Assembly (NCBI GenBank): GCA_936450465.1
Contig: OW388290.1
Span: 23,487,457-23,551,456, forward strand
Direction: 5' to 3'
Length of the DNA stretch: 64,000 nt
Source of the DNA: Gibbula magus
Lineage: Eukaryota > Mollusca > Gastropoda > Trochida > Trochidae
The stretch's first letter is position 1, and each line of letters opens with the position of its first letter. A program made the translations under genes and the position numbers. Positions 26,001 to 38,000 of the stretch are shown here, one piece after another. The notes beneath the pieces were generated by a model. The model saw nothing but the letters and a program-made list of their open reading frames with translations, was not told where the DNA came from and ran no database searches.

Positions 26001-29000
26001 ACACAAATATACAAGTATAATAACAAGTCTTACTACTGGAAAAACAACTAATTGAATATAATAAATTCCTTGTACATTTTATTTCAACCACATATGAGTT
26101 CAATTTACAAAGCTCTACTACAGTTTTAAATAAATCATGGTAAACAAAACCAATGGGAAATTACAATTGATTTTGTCCCATCACGGGAAACATAAACCTT
26201 TGAAGATATTGTTACTTCCTGGTGTCTAAATAATCAAAGTCATACAGAGGATATGACTTTAATGGAAGCTTTATTCACTAAATTTGATTCACTGAAATAA
26301 TGAAGCAGGTTGTAAATGGATACTTAATCTCTGATTGAAGTGAGTTGTCTGGTTTCTGATTTCCTCTCAAGTCCAATGGAGATAAATATTTGTGTTTATA
26401 AATATAAACTTTTGAGTAGACATAGCACACTAGAAAATGAAAGTTACTATTTCACCCACAGTTCCATAGAGTGCAGTATTCTGTGCATGAAGACTCTGCT
26501 GAAGATCCTGCGCTACCACAGCACGTACCGTGACGTGTTCAGGGAGGTGGGGATGTTGGAGGTCATGGTGACCTGTCTCTACAGATACGCAGCACTGCTC
26601 AAGGAGCCACAGAGCGATTCAGGTGATTAAATGTACAATTTTCACAGCATTGAGAACTTTAATGGTTTGTGGCATGGAATGTTAATGCATGACTTGTGGC
26701 AATAAATCATCAAGGCATTAGTTCCCTGATTCATTATTTCTTCTTGAAGACAACATCCATGCCCGGCCGTTACACTGGTATCACTGACTGCACATGAGTT
26801 TGCACTCAAAGTCGCTCAAACTTCTCAGTTATTCCAAGACACCCATGAGTATTAACTTGTACCTTTATAAAGTTTTTTTGAATCAATTATTGGCAGTAAA
26901 CAAAAATATGTTTACGTAAATTTATGATAAATGCACCGTGTGTTGCAGAGGAGACCGGTAAGATCCCGAATGAGCAGCAGGAGCTGGGACACCTGGTGAT
27001 GGAGAGTCTCGCCGTCCTGCTGTGTGGGAACACAAACAATGCCAGTACGTCTCTCTTTATGCGGTATTTTGTGCCTGCCTTATGTTTATTAAACTTATTT
27101 CTTTTAAAAAGGTGTTGGCGTGTTACTACACATTCCACCTGGTGAAGGAGTGAGCATATACTCCGAAACGTCGTGTATTTTCACATTAAAGAAGTTGTTA
27201 TCCAGAAAATCTTCCTGTTCGTTACTCCATAGTTCCCTCACTGTATTAACTTTCCTACCATTTCAAGAAAAATTACAAATTTAATTTCTATTCCTGTATG
27301 TTATTTTGATTAATCCATATCTCTTGTAAATTCATAAAGTTCAGGACTGTCCTTTTTATGGCCCAAATTTTCAAAGCTCTGCAAGATCTAAGATGCAGTT
27401 TGCACACAAGCTACTTCATTACTGGCTACACCTTAGTTTTAAGCCTTGCTCAGTTCAGTTCAACTTCCCAATGCAAGGCATAACTCTTGCCAGTCTCCAT
27501 TAATGGCTGATTTAGGCCTTGCAGTATTTCCTTAAGAAATCTGTGTTTAGAAATTCAGGCCCGCTATGCATTTCTGGTGCAGCTATTCACTGTCTTGACA
27601 CAACAAAGCGAGGGAAATACCGCAAGGGTTAAATCAGCCAGTAATGCAGACTGGCAACATTTATACCTTGCGTTTGGAAGTTGAGTTCAGTTAAGGTGCA
27701 GCATGCTGCTCCGCTGGCACAGAAAAGTTAACTAAATGCAGCAAGGCATAAAAAAGTCAGTAATGGAGATTGAGGTTAGTTATGACTTGCAGGGAAAGTT
27801 GGCACGCAACATTGTTCCCTGTATTTATCTTGACCCAAATATCCTACTATCTCCTCAAATCTTATCCAATAATAAATGTTATAATTGTCTTCTCCAGGTG
27901 TGTTCCGAGAATGTGGAGGTGCTCGGTGTGCACACAACATGGTGCCCTACCTGGGGTGCCGCCAGCTGGCTCTCAACATAGTGCAACAACTTGTGCTCTC
28001 ACCCGGCGGGGATGACGATATGGGCACACTACTCGGACTCATGCCTACCGCTCCCGTCACTGACCTTGAACTCAAGACTCACATACTCAAGGTGAGCTTC
28101 TCTATTGTCTTTATATATTAGTGTCTATGTAATCCTTGGGATAAATCTCTGTACTTTGCAAATTGCATCAATGCACTTTGGCAAATTGATAAGAGTAGAA
28201 AGGACATTTTACGCATGTTAGTTCACAAAAATAAATTCATACTTATTTTAAAATCAATTAGAAAATTTGTTGGAAGTATTTTATATCCTTTATAGGAGAC
28301 GTTGTTTGGAGACATGGCTGGAACTAGCGAATCATGGGTGGTACTGAGTTGAAATTCAGAGTAGAATTTCACCCAAACCTTACTGCATGCAGAACAGTTC
28401 TCTATAGCAGACAAAATTGCTGAGACCCTGGCAGGATTCGAACCCAAGACCTCTTGATCTGAAGCCAAACACGCTAGCCACTGCTATCCCATCCCTTGAC
28501 TAAACTGAGGCAGTAATTCATATAAACCTTCATAAGTATAGCAGTTATCAGTCAAGACTTTTCCAGTTGTTATTTATTTTGATAGCTCACTAACTTATCA
28601 TATTTCACCCTCCTTCCAGTCACTGCTGAACGTGCTACGAGAGAGTCATAGGACTCGGACCGTGTTCCGCAAGGTGGGCGGTTTTGTCTATGTCATGTCT
28701 GTGCTCGTCTCCATGGAGGGATGTCTGGCTAACCCTCCCAAATCTCCCTGGGACTCGGGTATGTCTGCTGCATAATTACCATAATTTATTATCATTAGTC
28801 ATATTTGAGTTGTCATCAAACTTTCTAATGATCAATATTGATGTTAAGTTCTCTTTTATACCTGTTTTAATCAATTCAGTTGATATTCAAACATATCATA
28901 ACATAATTGTTATCCTCCACCGCACATTTAGCGCGAAGTAGGGAATTTAGTAATTGGCTGCATCCGTCCGTACATACGTCTGTCCATACATATGTACGAA

Positions 29001-32000
29001 ATGGAATAATTCATTGTCACCTTACTGACAATTGCTTGATAATATATGGATTTATTATTGACAACATGTTAATGATATTAGTATATCTTGATGATTAATG
29101 TTACCGTGTTTTGTATTCCAGTTGCAAGGAAAGACATACTGATGATGCTCAGGACAGTATTCAGCACGTTGACTGTAGCCATGAGATACGAACCAGCCAA
29201 TGCCAAGTTCTTTGCCTCAGAAGTAAGCACACTTTCAACGTTTACTTATTTGGAGTTTTGTTAACCTTTTCTTTCAATATTATTTGGATTTTTTTAGTTG
29301 GTTGAAATTAAACTCATATTACAAAACCACTGTACTTCACTTGTGTTACTTGTCAATGCTTTTTGTTCAGTGATGAGGGTTATCCTTTGATATTTTCACT
29401 GTTCTTATCCACATTTCAGTGTTAACCTTACAAATAGAAGTAATTTATTGAGGATATTATATGTGTGTCTATGTTCTATATGTTCAGGTTTGAGTGTCGT
29501 AAACATTGTTTGACATAGACCAGAAATTTATATCAGCATTATTACCGAAGTCACGACATTGAGGAAAGTATGCTCAAATTCTACTTTCAAACATAGGCTC
29601 ATAGGCTACCGCATTTAGAATGTAACATCATAGAAGAAGCGTGACGTCATAACATTGTTTACGACGTCATGCCACCATATATATTATATATATATATATA
29701 TTGCCCTTGGGCATCGTATGAAAAATATGAACCTCCATATGATTTCCCTAGTAGGTATTCAATTAAATTCAAATAATACATTGAATAACTTGCCAACTGG
29801 TGGCAATATATTCAGCTAAAACATTGAATAACAAGATACCTAATATGTTGTTACTAATGTCCAGGTAAGGTACGACAGCTTGACGGAAGCTATCCGACTG
29901 CTGGGCTGTTTCTCCAACACAATGGATATCCAGCCTTACCCAGAGGAGGTCAAAGCCAGCGAGACTCACGAACATCTGAACGACTTCTTCATGCACACCA
30001 AGGAGGACAAGTAAGTCGTCTTAATGTTTACTCAAATCGTAAAATTTAGAAATAATTTAGTAATCTGAACAGTGGTGGATCAAGGAATTAAAAAGCGGAA
30101 GGGACTGTTCACATATGGAAAAGGGGTGGGGATCAATCGATTTTTTATCCCCCGCCACAACGAAGTTGGCAGGGGATATAGAAATGAGCTCCGTCCGTCC
30201 GTCTGTCCGTCTGTCCGTCTGTGCGTCCAGGGTTTTCCATTCCGGCCTCAAACTTCAAAACTATAAGACATATCTCAACGAAACTTGGTGTGTGGAACAA
30301 TCATCATGTGTAGATGTGCCTTTTGAGGTTTTCAACTTTTTCGAGTTATTTTTTTTCCCCGTTTCCATGGAAACATAACTTAGAATTTCGTTTCCGGAGC
30401 AGAACTCGAAAACTATAACACATATCTCAACGAAACTTGGTGTGTGGAACAATCATCATGTGTAGATGTGCCTTTTGGGGTATTCAACTTCTTTGAGTTA
30501 TTTTTTTTGACCGATTCCATGGAAATGTAACTTAGAATTTCGTTTCCGGAACATAACTCAAAAACTATAAGACATATCTCAACGAAACTTGGTGTGAGGA
30601 ATAATCATCATGTGTAGATGTGCCTTTTGGGGTTTTCAACTTCTTCGAGCTATTTTTTTTAACCGTTTCCATTGAAACGTAACTTAGAATTTCGTTTCCG
30701 GAGCAGAACTTGAAAACTATAAGACATATCTCAAAGAAACTTGGTGTTTGGAACAATCATCATGTGTAGATGTGCCTTTTCGGATTTTCAACTTCTTCAC
30801 AATTTTTAATTTGTTTAATTTTTACCATTTCCATTGATACATAACTTAATAATTCATTTCCGGAGCAGAACTCAAAAACTGCCATGGAAGTATTTTTAGT
30901 TCATCTGGCCTGAAAGGCCCGATGGGCTTATGGCATGGCATGGTGTCCGGCGTCCGACCGTCTGTAAACTTTTCGCAATTTGTCTTCATTTCCAGAACCA
31001 CTTGGTCTAAGGAGCTGAAATTTTGTGTGAGAACTCCTTGGCTTTGCTTACAACCAAAAAAACCTATTTTCATCTTGGTCATGAGCAAACGATAACCATC
31101 AGTTGCAATAAACCTTATATTGGGTAGGCTAAGGTTGTTTTTATATGTTACAAACCTTACAGGGAGTGGCATCCCTGCCCTACTTAGCAACCAAATGTAA
31201 CATATCATCATCCATCCTGCTACATCAGACTATAAGGAGATTGTACGAGCCTAATACTGATACAAATAACCTGATATAGCAGGATGATCATAATTTAAAG
31301 AGCCATCACGGATGTTGATGAAAATATCATAATTTCTTCAAAAATCTATCTCCGTGAAATAAATACACTTAATTTTTCCCTAATTTTTCCAACTTAAAAT
31401 AAGCCGAGAAATTGCATTAATTAGTAAAGGTGTTTTCCAGTCTAAATATAGATCCAGTCTATTATTTTCAAGCGCAAAGCATTATGGTCTAGCTCACAAA
31501 CAGTAAACAAAGACACGAAAGAATATAAAAAAAATATGAGCAATGAAAGAAATCGAAATATATAATTTTTTTATGGTTATTTATTTACCATTTCATTTAA
31601 TTATGTATTTGCTACAGATATTGGAATAATTGTTTTACCCAACTAGGTATTTTTCTTGAATTTTATAATTAATGAGAGTAAAAATTTGTTATAATTTGCT
31701 GGTCTTATCTGAATAAAAAGAACATTAAACAGGAAATAATTTGTATATTCTCAGGAAATTTAGAAACATAGTTTGTTAAGCAATCGTCACATTCAGTGTG
31801 TGACAAGGCTACTTTGCAAGAGCGACGCGTGAAGCACGTGCAGCATATGGGTTGTTATGGCGACTTGCGCTAGAGACGAGCCTTCACGCTTCGGAAGCGC
31901 TTGCTGTTTGCGTAGTACGTATTACGCAAAAAAGGGGACTCTGTTTATATACGTCAGATACCCGTAGCGCGCGCTAGTCGAAGTGATACTTCTATTTGCA

Positions 32001-35000
32001 ACCAAATTGCAATACATTGTCGTGATATGAAAATTATTTAACATATGCCATGTTGTAGATAAAAAAATTCTCTGGCGAATGACGTTATAAGTATATTTTC
32101 CAAAAAATTGAAACACTAACATCCGTGATGGCTCTTTAAATATTGTATCTCATTCAATTCTGTAAGATACTTTGGGCTCAAGTTGAAATGTTACAATCTG
32201 CAGGAGAGTAAGATTAAAGGTAAGACCAATATAGATTGCTTATAACTGGACACTGGTTAGTTGAAAAAAGGTTCATAGTCACTGTTATTCAACAACTATT
32301 CTTCAATAAATGTTCCCAAAGGCGGGGGATATGGCCGACTCTGTCTGCTTGTTTTTTTTAAAGTCGAGGGTTCGAACCCAATAACACCCCTCTGGATCCG
32401 CCACTGCTAAAAGTTTTTCATGACCGACTACTAACAGGTGGGGGGAAATTTTTGTAAATTTCATTTATTTAAAAAAAAAAGTTTGTTCCAACGCGAAATG
32501 TATATTTATTGGAGATTAATCTTAAAGCTCTGTTCACGTTTGGCTGATTCATGTGAATGACCTGTGACTGTTTCAGACTCCAGAAGCCTGTTCCCATTAT
32601 ACTGCTGTCCTCTCTACTGATGATTAGGTACCTCTATGACATGGCTCTCGACACATTCGACAGGTACTTGATCATCTTATCTCTAAACTTTATCCATGTG
32701 TTTTTATTTATATTTAAATCATTTAGAGCAAATATTTCACAATATTGAATTTATTATACAGTGATGAATTATACAGGGTGTACTGGATTGCACGAACAGC
32801 CGAAATAAATGTTCATTCTTTTTCAGAAGGGATCCTCCTTGGGGTACTTATTGCATAAAATCCTTGATTTTTGATATATGACAGGTTGTAACTGTATTTT
32901 CCACTTAAAAATAGTTAAAAAACTAAAAAGACGTACTTTGGGTCACCCCTTTCGAGCCCCACCCCTTACGGTTGTCATGCAACCAGGGGCGGATAACTCT
33001 AATCTCACCACTTTTCTTCCTGTCATTGATCTGACAAGTGGCACGAAGTTTTCAAGAAGTTTTCTGAGTTTACGTACAATCGCAAGAAAATGGCCCATAA
33101 CAAAGCTGTATGTGTGGTAACTTCTACCTTTTCTACAGTAGGGTCGAATGGCTTATCGGTTTTAGTACTAGATTTCGTGTATTTGTAACTTGCTTTCTCG
33201 CGTAGGGCGGGAAAGTCGACCCAAGATGGCGGCCATTTTTTCTCGATCGATTTGTTTTGATCGTGGAATTTGGTTAGATCTGGGCTTTCCACATTTTTAT
33301 ATTATCATATTTGGGTTCTAGATTCGTTTTCGGTGAGTATTTCGAATCGCCCACTGGCCTGCAAGCAAATTATTCATATTTCATGTTCTATTTGTTTCAG
33401 TGATGTTAGGGGTGTGGCCATGCTTGTTTACTTTTTACTTCGCATTTTGCCATTCGCCTCTGCTCATGTTTTTTACATGCATGTTTACAAAAACATTTAC
33501 ATTGCAATTCCCCCATGTATTTAGTATATATATATTTTAAAAATATTTATATATATACACATGTTGCATGTGCACGTCTTGATTTGGCTATTTTGCTTCT
33601 AGCCTTTCAAGCCTTGTGCCCAATGTAAAGGGCCGGTGTCTATCACCGACGCCCATGACGAGTGCCTCAAGTGTTTGGCCTCTGACTTTCACCACCCACT
33701 CGACTGTGGGATTTGTCAGGCCTTTACCCCCAAGGCCAGATCAAGGAGGGATGTTGACTTAAAGTTCTTCTCCGAGGCTTTGGAGAGCGGACGGGACATC
33801 ACTAAGCTTGACCCCCCGTCTAAGGCTAAAAAGGTGAAGAAGTCTCCAGTTAAGAAATTAAGCGGTAAGAAGGTTAAGGCTCCGGCCTCCGCTACGGTGT
33901 CCTCGGCCAGGTCGGGTCTCGATGATTTGTCATCCGAGCCCGACTCGGTCGAGGACCAGCGGGGGTCCTCAGCCGGGGATTTCACCCACCCTCCCTCCCC
34001 TCAACAACCTAACTTACAAAATGCTAATTTTAACCCTGTTGATATGACGCAATTCACGCAAATCATTACACAGCAAATGAAGGTCATGATTGACTCGGCG
34101 GTCTCGGGGCTCCGTACGGAGTTCCGGACCTCGAGTCATGAACCTGATGCAGCTCATGGTACCAGGGGAGATCTCGGTGTCGGACTCGTCCGAGGCACGG
34201 GGTCTCCTCGGGGCGCGCAGCTTCCGGCTCGCGAGCTGCGGAGTATGGAGCCCCAGGTTACCATAACACAAACACACCAGCCCCCTCAGACACCTGGCTT
34301 CGGGCAGGTCTCGTCTGGGGGATCGCTGGCCCCGCCGAACCTGGTGCCGCTCGTTGGAGTAGGTTCCCAGGGTAAGGCTTCTAACCCAGGTTACGAGGCG
34401 CCGCCTGTGCTCCAGGTGCAGCGTCCTCGGACACCTGCCCCGTGCTCCGAGACCGTCGTCCCAGTGACGATGCAGTCCGGGCCGCACGCGGGACCCACGA
34501 GCACCCTCGAGACCCAGGTCTCGGGGGGCCCACTCGAGGTCGATCCTCGGGCTGGGGGCTCGGGACAGCCAGTGGTAGCTGACGTCTTCTCTCGCTCTCT
34601 TGTCCACGCCCGTGACTCTTTCCTAGACGACTCCGAGTTGGCCTCACGCCTCTCGGGGAGATCCGGGATCGAGTCCATGGACGTGGATGAGGTTCGGGAG
34701 GATTCGGGCCCTTTATCGGCTGCCACTGCCATCAGGGATCTTCGCGGATTAATCGCCGAGGCTATTCCTGGTGTTGCTGCCCCGGTCCCCGAGCCAGAGG
34801 AATCCGACTACCGCTTGGTGGGGGAGGCCTTCGCTCGAAGCAAGGCTCCCGTAGTGGGGCTCCGCATTCTCCCTTCACTGGTCGATGATCTGATCGCTCC
34901 GCTCCTAGCTGATACTCGTTCACTGGCTGATCTAGGCTTCTTATCTAAGAGATATCAGCTGGGGGAGGAAGGTCTTTTCGACATTCCGGTGGTGGGAGAC

Positions 35001-38000
35001 TGTGTATATACCGCGGTTTCCTTGCAACGACCGAAGGTTTCACCTTCGGTCGGGCGACAAGGTCGGCGGCTGCCTCCCTTCACTGCTGGTGCAGCTGATC
35101 TGAAGTCCTCGTATCGGTCCTTCGAGGACCAGTACCGAAATGCGGGACAACAGCTTCAGCTTGCAATCCACCAGGCGTATCTGGCCTCCATGCAGGTCCA
35201 GTTAACGCAGAAGGTGGAGATCCCTGGAGATTCCTCCTCGGAGCTCCTCGGGCAGCTAACCGCGGTTGGTGGTCATTTGGCGCGGGACTCAATAAGGAGT
35301 GCCGCTAACCAAATGATGAGCGCAGTTGTGGGAATGCGCCGGCTGTGGTTGTCGGTGTCCACTTGGATGCCTTCAACACAGCAGTCCCTGCTGAACCTAC
35401 CCTTTCGGATTGGCCCAGTGCTTTTCCCAGGGGCTCAGCAGGTACTGAAGGACACTGCGGATGTCGTCACGACCTGCCGGGAGACCTCTAGTGTTCTTAC
35501 CGTGCAGGATCCAGACATCAAGCGCGCACGCATGTCCAACCCTCCCCCTGCTCGTTCCTCCGCGCCGACGGGGAAGGCAGCCTGGATGTCAGCTAGTCTG
35601 CATCAGGCTGGGAGCAGGGGCAAGGGTCCCAAAAAGCGAGGCGGGAAATTCCAGCAGCCTTCGGGCAAGCAGGGGTTTCGGGGGCGCGGGAAACCAAACC
35701 AGGGTTCCTAGCTCCTCCCGTACCGCTAGGGGCCGGAGTGCCGCCGGAGACGGACACCTTTTGCTTGTTGGGGCAGATCCCTGTAGGCGGCCGATTGACA
35801 AGGTTCATAGACGCTTGGGCGAAAGCCACGTCGAACACCTGGGTCCTGTCCACGCTCAGGGACGGCCATATGCCTCAGTGGAAGCGCGGTCCGCCTTCAT
35901 TTACCGGGGTGCGGCACACGAAGGTGCCCTCCGCGCCGGAGAAGGCGGACATCCTCCGCTCAGAAATCAAAGCGTTGCTGAGCAAGGCTGCGATAGAGCT
36001 AGTGCCTGTGGGCCATGAAGAGAGCGGATACTATTCCACATACTTCCTGGTGACCAAGAAGGGCGGAGGGTTCAGACCCATCTTGAATCTAAAGATCATG
36101 AACAAACTCATAGAGGTCCCATCGTTCAAGATGGAGACTCTAAGGTCTGTGATCTCGTCAGTGCAGGTCGGAGAATGGCTATCCTCCATCGACCTCAAAG
36201 ACGCTTACCTTCATGTTCCGATGCACCCAGAATTCAGACAATTTCTGAGGTTTGCATTCGACGGGAAGTGTTACCAATTCAGGGTGTTACCCTTCGGAAT
36301 CTCAACGGCTCCGAGGGTATTCACCAAGCTTATGCTGGTAGCGGCTCAGGTCGCCAGGTCTCAGGGCAGGTGTTGTCATCCCTACCTGGACGACTGGCTC
36401 ATCAGAGCGCTGTCCCAGCTTCAGAACCACGAATCCACCCAGGCCATACTACACACGTTAGTTTCGCTGGGTTGGATCGTGAACCTCAAAAAGTCGGAGC
36501 TGGCCCCGTCACGGGACCTAGTCTTCCTGGGCTCCAGGTTTCGGACGGAGCCGGGGATCGTATCCCTGGCCCCGGACCGGGTCCCGAAGATACTGGGGGC
36601 TGTGAACTCGTTTCTCAGTGCTCCATGCCACACGGCTCGAGTCTGGCTCCAGCTCTTAGGAGTCATGGCAGCGACCGTAGACGTGGTTTGGAGGTCCCGG
36701 CTCCGCATGAGGCCCGTCCAACAAGCTTTGGCGGGTCTATGGTCCCACTCGGAGTCTCACGAGAAGCAGCTCGTCACTCCGGAGTGGGTCTTGCCACACC
36801 TGTTATGGTGGACCAATGTCGATCACCTGACTCGGGGTTACCCCCTGCAGCCTCCGGTGCCGACCCTGACGATCCAGACCGACGCCTCCCTTACGGGATG
36901 GGGCGGGGTTCTGGGATCTCTTACGGTCTCAGGCCTGTGGTCACAAGCCGAGTCTCAATTACACATCAATGTGTTGGAGCTCAGGGCGGCCAGATTGGTT
37001 CTGCAACATCTGAGGGATCAGGTGAAGGGTCAGGTGGTCCGGCTCCAAATGGACAACAGGACCGCCATGACTTACATTCTCAAACAGGGTGGGACGGTTT
37101 CCCCGTCCCTCCTGGAGGAGACATGGCAGTTCTTCCTCTGGTGCGACGAAGTCGACACCCAGGTCCTGCCAGTGTACTTGCCGGGGGTGGACAATGTCCG
37201 AGCAGACGCTCTGTCTCGCCGGATCCTTGCCCCCCACGAGTGGCTACTGGATCGAGAGATATTCGAGATTATCTCCCAGTTATACGGGTCATTCCAGGTG
37301 GATCTGTTTGCGTCAGGGACGAACTTTCAGATACCCCAGTTTTGCTCCAGGATACCCGACACTCGGGCTCTATCCCAGGATGCATTCGAACTGGACTGGA
37401 CAGACCGAGTTCTGTGGGCCTTCCCACCAGTGCCTCTGATCTCCAAGGTCCTAGCCCGTCTAGCCACTCATCCTCCGCGTCTGCTGGTGCTAATCACACC
37501 TCTGTGGGCAGCGCAAACTTGGTTTCCACAGGTACTCAGGTCTCTGGCTATGCCACCTGCTCTGTTCTGCTCTGGACTTCTGTCCCAGGACGGAGCCCCC
37601 CACCCCAACCCCAGGGTGCAGTGGGTGGCCTGGCCTCTGTCCGGAATCGCCTCCAAAACAGCGGTATTCCTGCACGAGTTGCAGACACAATACTGGCTTC
37701 GAGGAGGGATTCAACGAACATTCAATATGAGGATAGATGGGCCTGCTATTCGCGCTGGTGTGCAGATAGGGACGTTCTCGATCCCTTTTCTGCAGATCTA
37801 GTGTTTGTCTTGGAGTTCCTGCAGTCTAGATTAGATGCTGGCTTGGCCGCATCCACTGTCAGGGGTTACTCCACGGCTATTTCAGCCTTTCATGTGCCAG
37901 TGGACGGCGCCCTTTTGGGGGTACATCCTCTGGTTCAGCGCTTTTTAGCAGGCGTGGACAGGATCCGACCTCCTGTGAGGCGGTCCAGCCCTGTTTGGGA

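Larger units (their letters stand above)
30070..32406. mobile_element. Composite repeat block filling intron 15
   Basis: The left end CAGTGGTGGATCAAGG and right end CTGGATCCGCCACTG (32392-32406) are near inverted repeats. This suggests one old CAGTGGCGGATCCAG-type DNA element that later received the insertions listed inside it. Flanks do not show an exact duplication. A GGGTTCGAACCC block at 32368-32379 lies near the right end. Confidence 0.45.

Noticed and set aside
32318..32410. Possible tRNA gene (GGGTTCGAACCC B box)
   Set aside because: No acceptor stem or anticodon arm forms. It lies at the end of a repeat composite and is a tRNA-derived remnant at most.
34014..34732. Antisense open frames inside DIRS gag
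   Set aside because: GC-rich shadow frames opposite the Gag coding sequence, without recognisable motifs.
35461..36018. Open frame overlapping the gag-RT junction in the third frame
   Set aside because: Arg/Gly/Ala-rich shadow of two real frames.
36175..37529. Upstream 450 codons of the long frame that contains the DIRS recombinase
   Set aside because: This part overlaps RT-RNase H in another frame and has low-complexity Gly/Pro/Ser/Arg text without domains. Only the C-terminal part reads as recombinase.
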